Assembly (NCBI RefSeq): GCF_025698545.1
Contig: NC_068569.1
Location: forward strand, 20,708,001-20,772,000
Reading direction: 5' to 3'
DNA length: 64,000 nucleotides
Source: Gossypium raimondii
Taxonomy: Eukaryota > Streptophyta > Magnoliopsida > Malvales > Malvaceae
Positions 13,283-22,889 of the stretch are shown one piece after another; position 1 is the first letter of the stretch, and each line of letters begins with the position of its first letter. Made by a program: the position numbers and the translations under genes. Under the pieces are notes generated by a model, which ran no database searches, was not told where the DNA came from, and saw nothing but the letters and a program-made list of their open reading frames with translations.

Positions 13283-13787
13283 AATAAATTTTAAATATAA
13301 AGAATTCATCAGTTATATAAAATGCTCATCAATAAACTCCACAAATAAAATTTATTATTTAATGAATTAACAAGAAAGAACTAAAGGGCGAGTAGGGCTT
13401 TTTTTTTTTGATAATAATGTGAATAGTTAAAAGTTTTATTTTTTAACCTAATATTTTATGTATTATAAAGTTAAATGATAATAGCACACTAATTAATGTT
13501 TAATGATAAAAGAGGAGCTGTTTTTATGTATTATGAAGCTATAAATTAATACATAATTATATTCAAACCCTAAATGAATGAAGGCACATGTGATTAATAA
13601 AATCATATTGAATAGCCAAAAATACACTTATCCTTAGATAAGATAATTTGCCAAACACTAGTGAAATAGGATTTAATCTTCTTGGAGCTTTAGGATTTGG
13701 CAAGTTAGGTTGGTCAAATGCTAAAAGTTCATTAACATTATTACCTAACTCACTTATTTTTGCAATTGAAGTTCTCAAAATAATTTC

Positions 13788-13794
13788 TATATAA
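13788..13794 (+). promoter_or_regulatory. TATA box of polyketide synthase copy 2
   Basis: TATATAA lies 59 bases before the ATG at 13847. The ~280 bases upstream are shared with copy 3 (16600-16890). Confidence 0.65.
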
Positions 13795-13846
13795 GCTCAA
13801 TTTTGAAAGTTTTTGCTAAAAAGCAACAAACCAAAAATATTTAGAT

Positions 13847-15145
13847 ATGGAAACAGAAAATAACTTGGAGGGTTGTGGAGTTGAGAAATTAGCTACTATT
13901 CTAGCTATTGGCACAACAAATCCACCCAACTGCTTTTACCAAGTTGATTATCCAGATTTCTACTTTCGAGTGACTAAAAGTGAACACATGACGCAATTAA
14001 AAGACAAATTTCAACGAATATGTAAGTACCATAGTTTTGTAAAAGCTAGGAATGGACTGTTATTTTATATGTAATCTTCCACCAAATTACTTTTCCATTT
14101 CCTCACTAATATAGATGCAATTTATATATGTTACCAGGTGAGAAATCTACAATAAAGAAACGTTACATGCAGTTAAGTGAGGCCATGCTGAAAGAGAATC
14201 CCTGCTTAACTATCTACAAGGCTCCATCCTTTGACGTTCGTCAAGATATTCTTGTAAAGGAAGTACCAAAGCTTGGTATGGAAGCAGCATTGAAAGCCAT
14301 CAAAGAATGGGGACAACCCATTTCAAAGATCACTCACCTTATATTTTGCACATCATCAGGGATAGACATGCCTAGTGCTGACCATAAGCTTGCTAATCTT
14401 ATTGGCCTCAAACCCTCTGTTCAGAGATTCATGATTTATAATCAAGGTTGCTTTGCTGGAGCCACTGCCCTGCGCCTTGCCAAGGATTTGGCCGAGAACA
14501 ATGCTAGTGCCCGTGTACTTATTGTTTGCTCCGAGAACATGGTCATGAGTTTCCAACCACCTTCGGAGACCCATTTTAGACATACTCATTGGCTCCGCAA
14601 TATTTTCCGATGGGGCAGCGGCTTTGATTGTTGGTGCTAATCCTATTGTCAGCATCAACGAGTGTCCTTTATTTCAAATTGTATCAGCAAGTCAAAGCAT
14701 TATCCCTGAATCTGATGATTTACTAATAGGGAAAATACGTGAAATGGGGATGGAGTATTATCTATCGAGAAATTTACCTCAATACGTGTCTAACAACATC
14801 AAGCAATGCATGGTTGAAGCGTTTACTCCATTTGGAATCAGGGAATGGGAAAATTTGTTTTATATAGTTCATCCTGGTGGAGTAGCTATTCTTAATGGAA
14901 TTGAAGAGAAACTTGGGTTGAATAAGGAGAAGCTTAGAGCAAGTAGGCATGTGCTAAGTGAATATGGAAACATGAGGGGTCCAAGCGTGATCTTTGTTCT
15001 TGATGAGATGAGGAAAATGTCGGTGTTGGAAGGCAAAGCCACCACAGGTGAAGGTCTTGAGTGGGGCGTGTTGCTCGGGTTTGGGCCAGGTCTCACAGTG
15101 GAGACATTGGTGCTTCGTAGCTTTGTTACAAATTCAGCACCATAG
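13847..15145 (+). pseudogene. Type III polyketide synthase (CHS-like) copy 2, one-base frameshift
   Basis: Exon 1 is 13847-14021, the intron 14022-14137 (116 bases, splitting a Cys codon), exon 2 14138-15145. Coding length is 1183 bases, one more than 394 codons. The extra base is a T in the run 14574-14577: copy 4 has one T fewer there. Without it the product would be 393 residues, the family norm. Catalytic Cys (NQGCFAG, residue 163), His (VHPGG, 303) and Asn (SEYGNM, 336) and the GFGPG loop are all present. Next to the active site the gene has CSENMVMSF where true chalcone synthase has CSEVTAVTF, so a non-chalcone type III enzyme using CoA thioesters is more likely. As written the protein ends early and is inactive. 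A sequencing error in the T run is possible. Confidence 0.88.
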
Positions 15146-15369
15146 TCCATAGTTATTGCCGGTGTGTGAAACAATATGCGAATGTGAACGAGAAGATTGA
15201 TACATGTTTCTTTAAAAAAAACAACTTAAAAATATAAGTCTACAATAATGAACCATGGAACCCTTAAAATTTTCATGTATGAAATAATAATCTTTATATA
15301 TTTTTATTTTAGGTTTCAGTCTCTTTTCCTAGTGGATTCAGAACAAAATTCCTTTTGTAACACTTAAAT

Positions 15370-15910
15370 GTAACACCCCATACTCTGCCTAGACGTTAAG
15401 ACAAAATCTGAAGGGTACATCAAAACGTTTGAGGAAAACCAACCTCTAAGTATCTTAAAATTCATCTTACAGAAAACACTTAACTACTTAAACCAACACC
15501 ACATCCAAATTTACAAACCATAGTCCGAAAACATACGTTATTTAAAGTTTAAACAAACAATAAAATATCTAGTAAGAGATATAACCGAGCTCCTAGCACA
15601 CCGAAAAGATTTATTTTCTGTTGTACCTAATTTTGAAATTTCAGTTGACGATTAGCAAAACTTGAATTATCTGCAAACTAAATATTTACAATTATTAAAT
15701 TGGTTTTATTTTAATTCTAACAATGATTAAACCCCTAATTTGCAAAACATAAGTAAAGATTTTAGTGGGTTTTGTTAAGCATTAAAAGAAAAGGGTTTTC
15801 AAAAAGAGATTTTTTAGATTTGATCAGTATTTTAATTTGGGACACTTTGGTGAGCAACGTGACCTCTGGAATTCAGTCGAAACTTCTGGGATGAGTTTTG
15901 GGGCGTTACA
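15370..15910 (+). repeat. Gypsy-type LTR fragments in unit C
   Basis: The stretch starts TGTAACACCCCATACTCTGC, an LTR-type left end. From about 15605 to 15910 it repeats the 12993-13282 fragment and ends ggggcgttaca. It may be a composite of two LTR pieces. No coding sequence is present. Confidence 0.6.
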
Positions 15911-16600
15911 ATAAATTTTAAATATAAAGTATTCATCAGTTATATAAAATGCTCATCAATAAACTCCACAAATAAAATTTATTATTTAATGAATTAACAA
16001 GAAAGAACTAAAGGGTGAGTAGGGCTTTTTTTTTGTGATAATCATGTGAATAGTTAAAAGTTTTATTTTTTTAATATTATGCATGCGCTGTTCGGTGCAC
16101 TATGTTCCAATCGGTGTGATTCGATTTGATAGAAACGAGTCAATGTAATTTATATGAATTGAAATTTTCACCAGTGCAGAAAATGGTGTTGCTTGTTACT
16201 CTTTAAAATTGGATCAATGTACTTTAACTATGACTGGAACTTATGCAGTATTGACCACCATGTTCTTTCTACCACTCTCATGGACTTTTTCATTGTCCTT
16301 TCTAATTCAAAACAAGAAAGCTCGTACTTAAACCACAATAGTTCAATTTTTTTATGTATATTTTGTGCATGAAAATCGTTACTCGTATTATATTTATCGA
16401 TGTTGCGATTGTACACTCAATAGATATGCCAAAGCTCTTGTCAACCAATACCGAATTTTTTTTCTCAATAATCTTGATAGAAAAAAATATTAGGTTCAAA
16501 ATTAGTATTGTAAAGTTAAATGATAATAGCACACGAATAAATGTTTAATGATAAAAAGAGGAGCCGGTTTTATCTATTATAAAGTTATAAATTAATCCAT
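15911..16600. repeat. Upstream repeat module of the cluster, copy C
   Basis: This is a duplicate of 12250-12690 and of 5600-6130. It includes the aattttcaccagtgcagaaa phrase and the region matching 5800-6130. No gene is supported. Confidence 0.6.
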
Positions 16601-16833
16601 GATTATATTCAAACCCTAAATGAATGAAGGCACATGTGATTAATAAAATCATATTGAATAGCCAAAAATACACTTATCCTTAGATAAGATAATTTGCCAA
16701 ACACTAGTGAAATAGGATTTAATCTTCTTGGAGCTTGAGGATTTGGTAAGTTAGGTTGCCCAAATACTAAAACTTCATTAACTTTATTGCCTAACTCATT
16801 TATTTTTGCAATTGAAGTTCTCAAAATAATTTC

Positions 16834-16840
16834 TATATAA
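16834..16840 (+). promoter_or_regulatory. TATA box of polyketide synthase copy 3
   Basis: TATATAA lies 59 bases before the ATG at 16893. Confidence 0.55.
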
Positions 16841-16892
16841 ACTCAATTTGGAAAGTTTTTGCTAAAAAACAACAAACCAAAAATTTTTAGAT

Positions 16893-17067
16893 ATGGCAAG
16901 AGAAAATAACTTAGAGGCTTGTAGAGTTGAGAAATTAACTACTATTCTAGCTATTGGCACAACAAATCCACCCAACTGCTTTTACCAAGATGATTATCTA
17001 GATTTTTACTTTTGAGTGACTAAAAGTGAACATATGACACAATTGAAAGACATATTTCGACGAATAT
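16893..17067 (+). pseudogene. Type III polyketide synthase copy 3, exon 1 only
   Basis: The 175-base exon 1 is complete in length and is followed by a GTAAGT donor at 17068. An in-frame TGA at 17013-17015 (codon 41) replaces the Arg codon CGA seen in copies 1 and 2. About 10 bases after the donor the sequence jumps into the upstream module of the next unit (ttattaagtcttta and following), so exon 2 was lost by recombination between units. It cannot encode an enzyme. Confidence 0.85.
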
Positions 17068-17514
17068 GTAAGTAAACAGTTATTAAGTCTTTATAATAAT
17101 AGTAAATAGTTAAAAGTTTTATTTTTTTACTATTATTCATGCATTGGTCAATGCACCATGTTCCAATCGGTGTGATTGGAATTGATTGAAATGAGCTGAT
17201 GTAAATTATATGAATTGAAATTTTCACCAGTGCGGAAAATGGTGTTACTTGTTCCGCTCTAAAACTAGATCAATGCGCATTGACTTTTTTTTTTGAACAA
17301 CAATGCACATTGACTTATATTCGGATAAGAGCATTATTGAAATAGCAAAAAAAAAAAAATCCACTTATCTTCGGATAAGAGAATTTGCCAAACACTTGTG
17401 AAATAGGCTTTAATCTTCTTGGAGCTTTAGGATTGGACAAGTTGGGTTGGGGAAATTATTAACATTAAAGCTTAATTCACTTATTTTTGTAATTGAAGTC
17501 CTCAAAATAATTTT

Positions 17515-17521
17515 TATATAA
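17515..17521 (+). promoter_or_regulatory. TATA box of polyketide synthase copy 4
   Basis: TATATAA lies 59 bases before the ATG at 17574. Confidence 0.55.
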
Positions 17522-17573
17522 ACTCAATTTTGAAAGCTTTTACTAAAAAGTAAGAAACTAAAAATATTTAGAT

Positions 17574-18834
17574 ATGGCAACAAAAAATAACTTGGAGGCT
17601 TCTCAAGTTGAGAAATTAGTTGCTATTCTAGCTATTGGCACAACAAATCCACCTAACTATTTCTATCAAGCTGACTATTCAGATTTTTACTTTTGAGTGA
17701 TTAAAAGTGAACACATGATGCAATTAAAAGACAAATTTAACGAATATTAAGTATCATAATTTCGTAAAAGCTAAGAATTGACTGTTATTTTATACCTACA
17801 TATATATAATCTTTCATCAAGTGAATTTTCCATTTCTACACTAATATAAATGTTCTTTATATATCTTATCAGGTGAGAGATCTACAATAAAGAAACGTTG
17901 CATGTACTTAACTAAGGCCATGCTAAAAGAAAATCCCAACTTAACTATCTACAAGGCTCCATCTTTTGATATTCGTCAGGAGATCCTTGCAACTGAAGTA
18001 CCTAAGCTAGGTATGGAAGCGGCATTGAAAGCCTAGTGCCTAGTGCCGACCATAAGCTTGCTAAGCTCATTGGCCTCAAACCTTCCGTTCAGAGGTTCAT
18101 GATTTATAATCAAGGTTGTTTTGGCGGTGCCTCTGCCCTACGTCTTGCCAAGGATTTAGCCGAGAACAATGCTAGTGCTTGAGTGCTTATCGTGTGCTCC
18201 GAGATTATTGTTGCGAGTTTTCAACCACCTTCGAACACCCATTTAGTTTTCAACCACCTTCGAACACCCATTTAGACATACTCATCGGCTCTGCAATTTT
18301 TGCCGATGGGGCAGCAGCTTTGGTTGTTGGTTCTAATCCTATTGCCAGCATCAACGAGCGTCCTTTATTTCAAATTGTTTCAGCGAGTCAGACCTTTATC
18401 CCTGAGTCTGATGATATGCTGATAGGGAAAGTACGTGAAATGGGAATAGAGTATTATATGTCAAGAGATTTGCCTAAGTACATTGCTAACAACATCGTGC
18501 AATGCATGGCTGAAGCGTTTACTCCATTTGGCATCACCGAATGGGAAAACTTGTTTTACGTAGTCCATCCTGGTGGAGCTGCAATTCTCAAAGGAGTTGA
18601 AGAAAAACTTGGGTTGAATAAGGAGAAGCTTAAAGCGAGTTGGCATGTACTAAGCGAATATGGAAACATGCGAAGTCCAACCGTGTTCTTAACGAGATGA
18701 GGAAAATGTCAATGTTAGAAGGCAAAGCCACAACTGATGCTGGTCTTGAGTGGGGCTTGTTGTTCGGGTTTGGGCAAGGTCTCACGGTGGAGACCATAGT
18801 GCTTCGTAGCATTGCTACAAATACAGCACCATAG
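17574..18834 (+). pseudogene. Type III polyketide synthase (CHS-like) copy 4, multiply broken
   Basis: Exon 1 starts at 17574 and has the same TGA (17694-17696, codon 41) as copy 3. The splice donor is destroyed (atattaagt for atatgtaagt) and two bases are lost just before it. Exon 2 begins at 17873. A deletion of about 90 bases near 18032 removes the KEWGQ to GIDM segment. A TGA at 18180-18182 follows. A 29-base tandem duplication (18216-18244 and 18245-18273) and a deletion of about 7 bases near 18690 shift the frame again. The catalytic motifs NQGCFGG, VHPGG and SEYGNM remain readable. The stop is at 18832-18834. It is more diverged than copies 1 and 2, so it is an older member of the cluster. 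Confidence 0.9.
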
Positions 18835-19040
18835 TCCATAGCTATAACTTTATTTCTGTTGAACAAAATTTCTAGTGTGTAAATCAATATGCAAATGTGA
18901 CGCATACTCAATAAAATGAGAGGATTGATACATGTTTCTCTAAAAAACAACTTTAAAAAATATTTAATCTAGAAAAATGAACCGTCATGTATTATTGTTT
19001 CAAATTTCAGTATACTCTGTGCCTCTTAGTGTTCCCCTGA
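18835..19040. other. 3' flank of copy 4
   Basis: Partly similar to the 3' flanks of copies 1 and 2 (gtccatagctat, later gattgatacatgtttct). Nothing else is seen. Confidence 0.4.
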
Positions 19041-19154
19041 CACATGGATTGAGTTTTGTGGTCAATCTTTGTTTTCTCTTGTGGTCAAAGAGGGAATTGT
19101 GTTCCCTTCTCCAAATCCAGAAGGTTGCGATAACAGATCTGAAATTTGAAGGTA

Positions 19155-19675
19155 ATAATTGAGTTTTGCCATCAACATTATACCCCGTTTGTTTTTCTTT
19201 CTTCAAACCGATTGAATGTTGCTTTAACAAATTTGAAATGCCAGGAAAATGGATCAAATTGAAGTTGACCATTATGTGGCCTTTTTTAAGGAATTCTACC
19301 CACCATATTTCTTTTCGATTAATCATCTCAAAATTTGACCCAAACTTTAGGAGTTATAAGAATTGTGCCCATTAAACCTTAATAGTTTCTTCCTTTTTGT
19401 TACCTAGAAAAATAGTATTGTCTTTGTAGAATCCGTTTTTTTTTTAAAGAAAGCCAGTTAGGGTTGAATTAAAAAACAAAGAGAAGAGTGATTTTTCTTC
19501 TAAAATCTCCAAAATAAGCTATAGTTGAAGTTATATACTTCAATCATTACCTTGAAATTTCGTACCTGTTAAAGCAACATTCAACAGATCAGTGGATTTG
19601 GAGGAGGGAAGGTCTTTGACCCAAAGAGAAAACAAACGGAATATTATGTTGACGGCAAAATTCAGTTAATTGGTA
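19155..19675. repeat. Imperfect inverted repeat, MITE-like
   Basis: The left arm (about 19155-19250, gagttttgccatcaacatta to ttgaatgttgctttaacaaa) is matched in inverse by the right arm (about 19560-19675, containing ttaaagcaacattcaacaga and gttgacggcaaaattcag). The arms carry indels, and shorter related phrases recur inside. Reading frames here are not supported. Family and target duplication are unknown. Confidence 0.5.
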
Positions 19676-19699
19676 TATAATTATATTATTTACGTGTCA

Positions 19700-20192
19700 A
19701 TAAATAAGACAGAAATTTTGTTATTATGAAAAATAAATGCAATGAGCGCTAGGGGGCCGGAATTATAATTTGGTTCTTACATAAATTATATAATTATAAA
19801 TTGACTCTTTTACACATATTTTATCTCTATTTTTTGGCTATTGTTGATCTTATAGGTTTTGTTTGAGTTACATTCTTCAATTATTTTTTTGTTAATCCGT
19901 GTTAAAATTGGTACTTGCCTTTAATACCATTAAAAACATTCCCAATCAAATCACCCCCTTAAAATATATTTAATTTTTTTTTATTTTAATATTAAATAGA
20001 ATAATTATATTAAAATTAAAAAATTGCATCCCCTCCCGCTCTCTCCATCTTCAAAGGTTTTGGAGGGGCTCCGGTGGATGAATGAGTGATTTTGGATAAG
20101 TTAATATAGTGTAGGGAAATAAGTGGTTTTTGGGTTTCGGTTGGAATGATGATTCTGCTTTATTTAGTTTGTTATAGTTTTTTTTCACATTT

Positions 20193-20238
<46 letters not shown>

Positions 20239-21610
20239 ATTCGTACATGAATTATCGTGACTTACTTAAAAGATGTTATGTTATGACAGATTTTGAAGAA
20301 TGGATTCAAGAGTTATGTATTTGAGTTGCTATTTGGGTTTTAGAATAATGATTTCTGGTTCATTTTGAAGCTGAAACTTTTTCAAGGTTGATCGTTTTGT
20401 TGTTTTATTTGATTCAATGTTACCGGTTAATATTTGGTAATTGAGTTATTGTTATGGGTTTAAACGGAAAGACATTTGGCTTAAAGTTGGAGAGAGAGAG
20501 AAAGGGGGTGTTATGATTTAAAAAGAAACACATCTCGTTTAAAGATGGAGAGAGAGAGGAGGACGTGGGGAGGGATAGTTATTTTATGTTTAATATTTAT
20601 ATAAAATTATCTTTTAATGGGTGGTGACATGGTGCAATTCTATTGGTTAAAAAATAGATCAACTAAAAAATAGTTTAGATGTCTAATTCAAACAAAATGA
20701 ATAATTTAAAGGCTTCCGGTTAATTTAGCCTATTTTTTTTTTAGGTTGACTTTGATAAAAGAAAAAATGAAGGGCTCCTTATCCAAATTAGGAGGGCATC
20801 CACTTAGCTCTAGGCCTAACTCAATCAAAATCAAAACAACACCAGAAATAAGTCCCGCAAGTATATGGAATACCATTTTAATCAATGTTTTAGGCTTCAT
20901 TTGTTTTACTGACATAATGATGAAAAAGGAACGTGGTTATAGGTCATTTGTCATAAGACAAATTATTTAGTTACTTTGAATTAGTAATTGACCTTTTTAT
21001 ATCGAAAAATGTAATAGATATTATGATTGGGAGAACAAATTTTATCCCAAAGAGATTAAGAATATTTTATGAGGGTAACACACTTATGACAAGATCATTG
21101 AATGAGTACTTAACTAGTAGCTTTCGTAATAGCATATAATAAGGTAGAGTTTAATTATGGTATTACAAAGGAACGACTTAATGATTAAATAATGTTGTAA
21201 TTAATAGGTGAAAAGTTAAAACTTAATTACAAATTATTTGAGTATTATTTATATTTGTCCGGCTAGTCTATCGCTAACTCAATATAATCAAGAACGAAGT
21301 ACATGTTAAAATTGATATTGTGCAATGAATGAGAACGATAAGTAGGAAAAATAGATCGCATGTATCACAATTTATAGTGAATGCATTTTCCGCTAAGTAC
21401 AAAAAGATTAAATTCATTTATTTAAATTATTATTTAATTATTTATAATTAAATAAGTGAAGTTCAAAGTGAAAATTCAACTAATTACTCATCATAATTTA
21501 TTGAATGAGACAATTACATATATTTCCTCATAGATTCTAATACCATAAAGTTGTCATAAATTTAACGAAATTAGAATTGGATTGAAAAATAATTTAATTG
21601 AGAAATTAAT
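19700..21610. other. AT-rich spacer without a supported gene
   Basis: The stretch holds a TA microsatellite and phrases such as ggtaacacacttatgac (about 21074-21090) that recur in altered form near 30955. A 60-residue frame at about 20750-20950 has overlapping frames on both strands and no recognised domain; I do not call it. Confidence 0.5.
20195..20235. repeat. TA microsatellite
   Basis: About twenty uninterrupted TA units. Confidence 0.95.
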
Positions 21611-22035
21611 TGGCTTAAGAGTCAAAAAAGTCCTTAGTAAAAAAATGAAAAAAATCATTTGAGCTCTTAAGAAAAAAAAATGCACCCTGTTAAATCTTTA
21701 ATGACCAAAAAATTAATCAACTAGGTCATTTTGTTAATGGAAACCGTTAGTTGACCAGTTTGACCGTTAAAGGCACTGACATGACTGACGACAATCACTA
21801 AGAGATGACACATGGCATGCCATGTGAAAGAATGTTGATATGACATGACACATCAACAAAAAATTCATTTTTTAATAAATATTTTTAAAAAAAATTTATT
21901 TAAAAAATAATTAATAAAAATTACATCTAGAATGAATCTGGACATATTGTTGTCCAGATCTATTTGAATCTAGATAATTACTTGTCCAAATTTGTTTTAG
22001 ATGAGTTCAAAATTTTAAAAAAAATTATAAAAAAA
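21611..22035 (+). repeat. Left arm of a large inverted repeat
   Basis: The arm starts tggcttaagagtcaaaaaag and runs through gttagttgacc to tctggacatattgttgtcc and attataaaaaa. It matches the inverse of 28480-28852 along almost its whole length with scattered mismatches and a few indels. Such ~400 bp inverted ends are typical of Mutator-type or foldback elements. No matching 9-bp target duplication could be fixed by eye. Confidence 0.65.
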
Positions 22036-22530
22036 TATTAATAATGATTTAGAAATTCTAAAAATTATAAATAAATAAAAAAGAAGATAATATATGATTA
22101 AGGTCCTAACTTCAGCCCTATGATTAAGACCCGCTATGCTATTTTGCAACAGCATATCTCCCTGTGCTGTCGGTTTCCACTTTCGGTCATTTGACTTCCT
22201 TTTTTGAACCAAGTGAGTGTCTAAATTTATAATAAAAAAAAATAAATGGGAACCAGAAACTGAAAAAAAAGGAGCAATATATTGCTTTGGAATTGAATGT
22301 GATTGCAACCTGTTGTCGTTGATGGTGGCTTTTGCTGAGTATGTGGTTAAAGTGGGTGTTCAGAAATGCATATTCCAGTTTTCAAACAATGACTGCAAAT
22401 GGGGTTGTATTTCATGTTCAAGTTAAATAGAGCAAATCCTATTTCAGGCAATCCACCTTCCAGTGGTTTGGTTATGAGGCCGGAACTGAGTTAATTCCAC
22501 AAGAATCAAAGCATTCATTCACCCTGAATT
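22036..22530. other. Spacer between inverted arm and copia element
   Basis: No supported gene. The sequence at 22260-22500 is less AT-rich than its surroundings and could be a captured fragment, but no domain is recognised in any frame. Confidence 0.35.
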
Positions 22531-22831
22531 TGTTAAAGCTGTACGTGTGTGTGGAGTTTGATTGAGTCAAGTAGTTGGTTAAAAAGATCTGTCTTGTGCA
22601 AATAATCTATTAATAATTTATCAATATTTTACTATTATTTCTCCTCTAATTTCAATATTCTGTTTTAGTGGGATTCCTATTTCCTAGCTATTAAGGTTGA
22701 AATTTTGACTATTTAAAGGCATTGATTAGCGACTAATAAAAAGTAGAAATCAGTTCAATTCTCATCTGTCTCTATTGCTAATCCTTTTCTTTATAGAATA
22801 AAAACTTAGCAGCAGCTTTTATTTTTCAACA
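22531..22831 (+). repeat. 5' LTR of the copia element
   Basis: 301 bp, TG..CA ends, with ctatttaaaggc upstream of gaataaaaac. Confidence 0.93.
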
Positions 22832-22889
22832 TTGGTATCCGAGCTAGGTTTAAGCCTTAGATTTTTCAGCAGCAACAGTAAGCAAAGTG

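Noticed and set aside
20746..20970. Possible membrane-like peptide on either strand
   Set aside because: I considered an organelle-derived fragment but recognised no organelle protein, and both strands are equally open.
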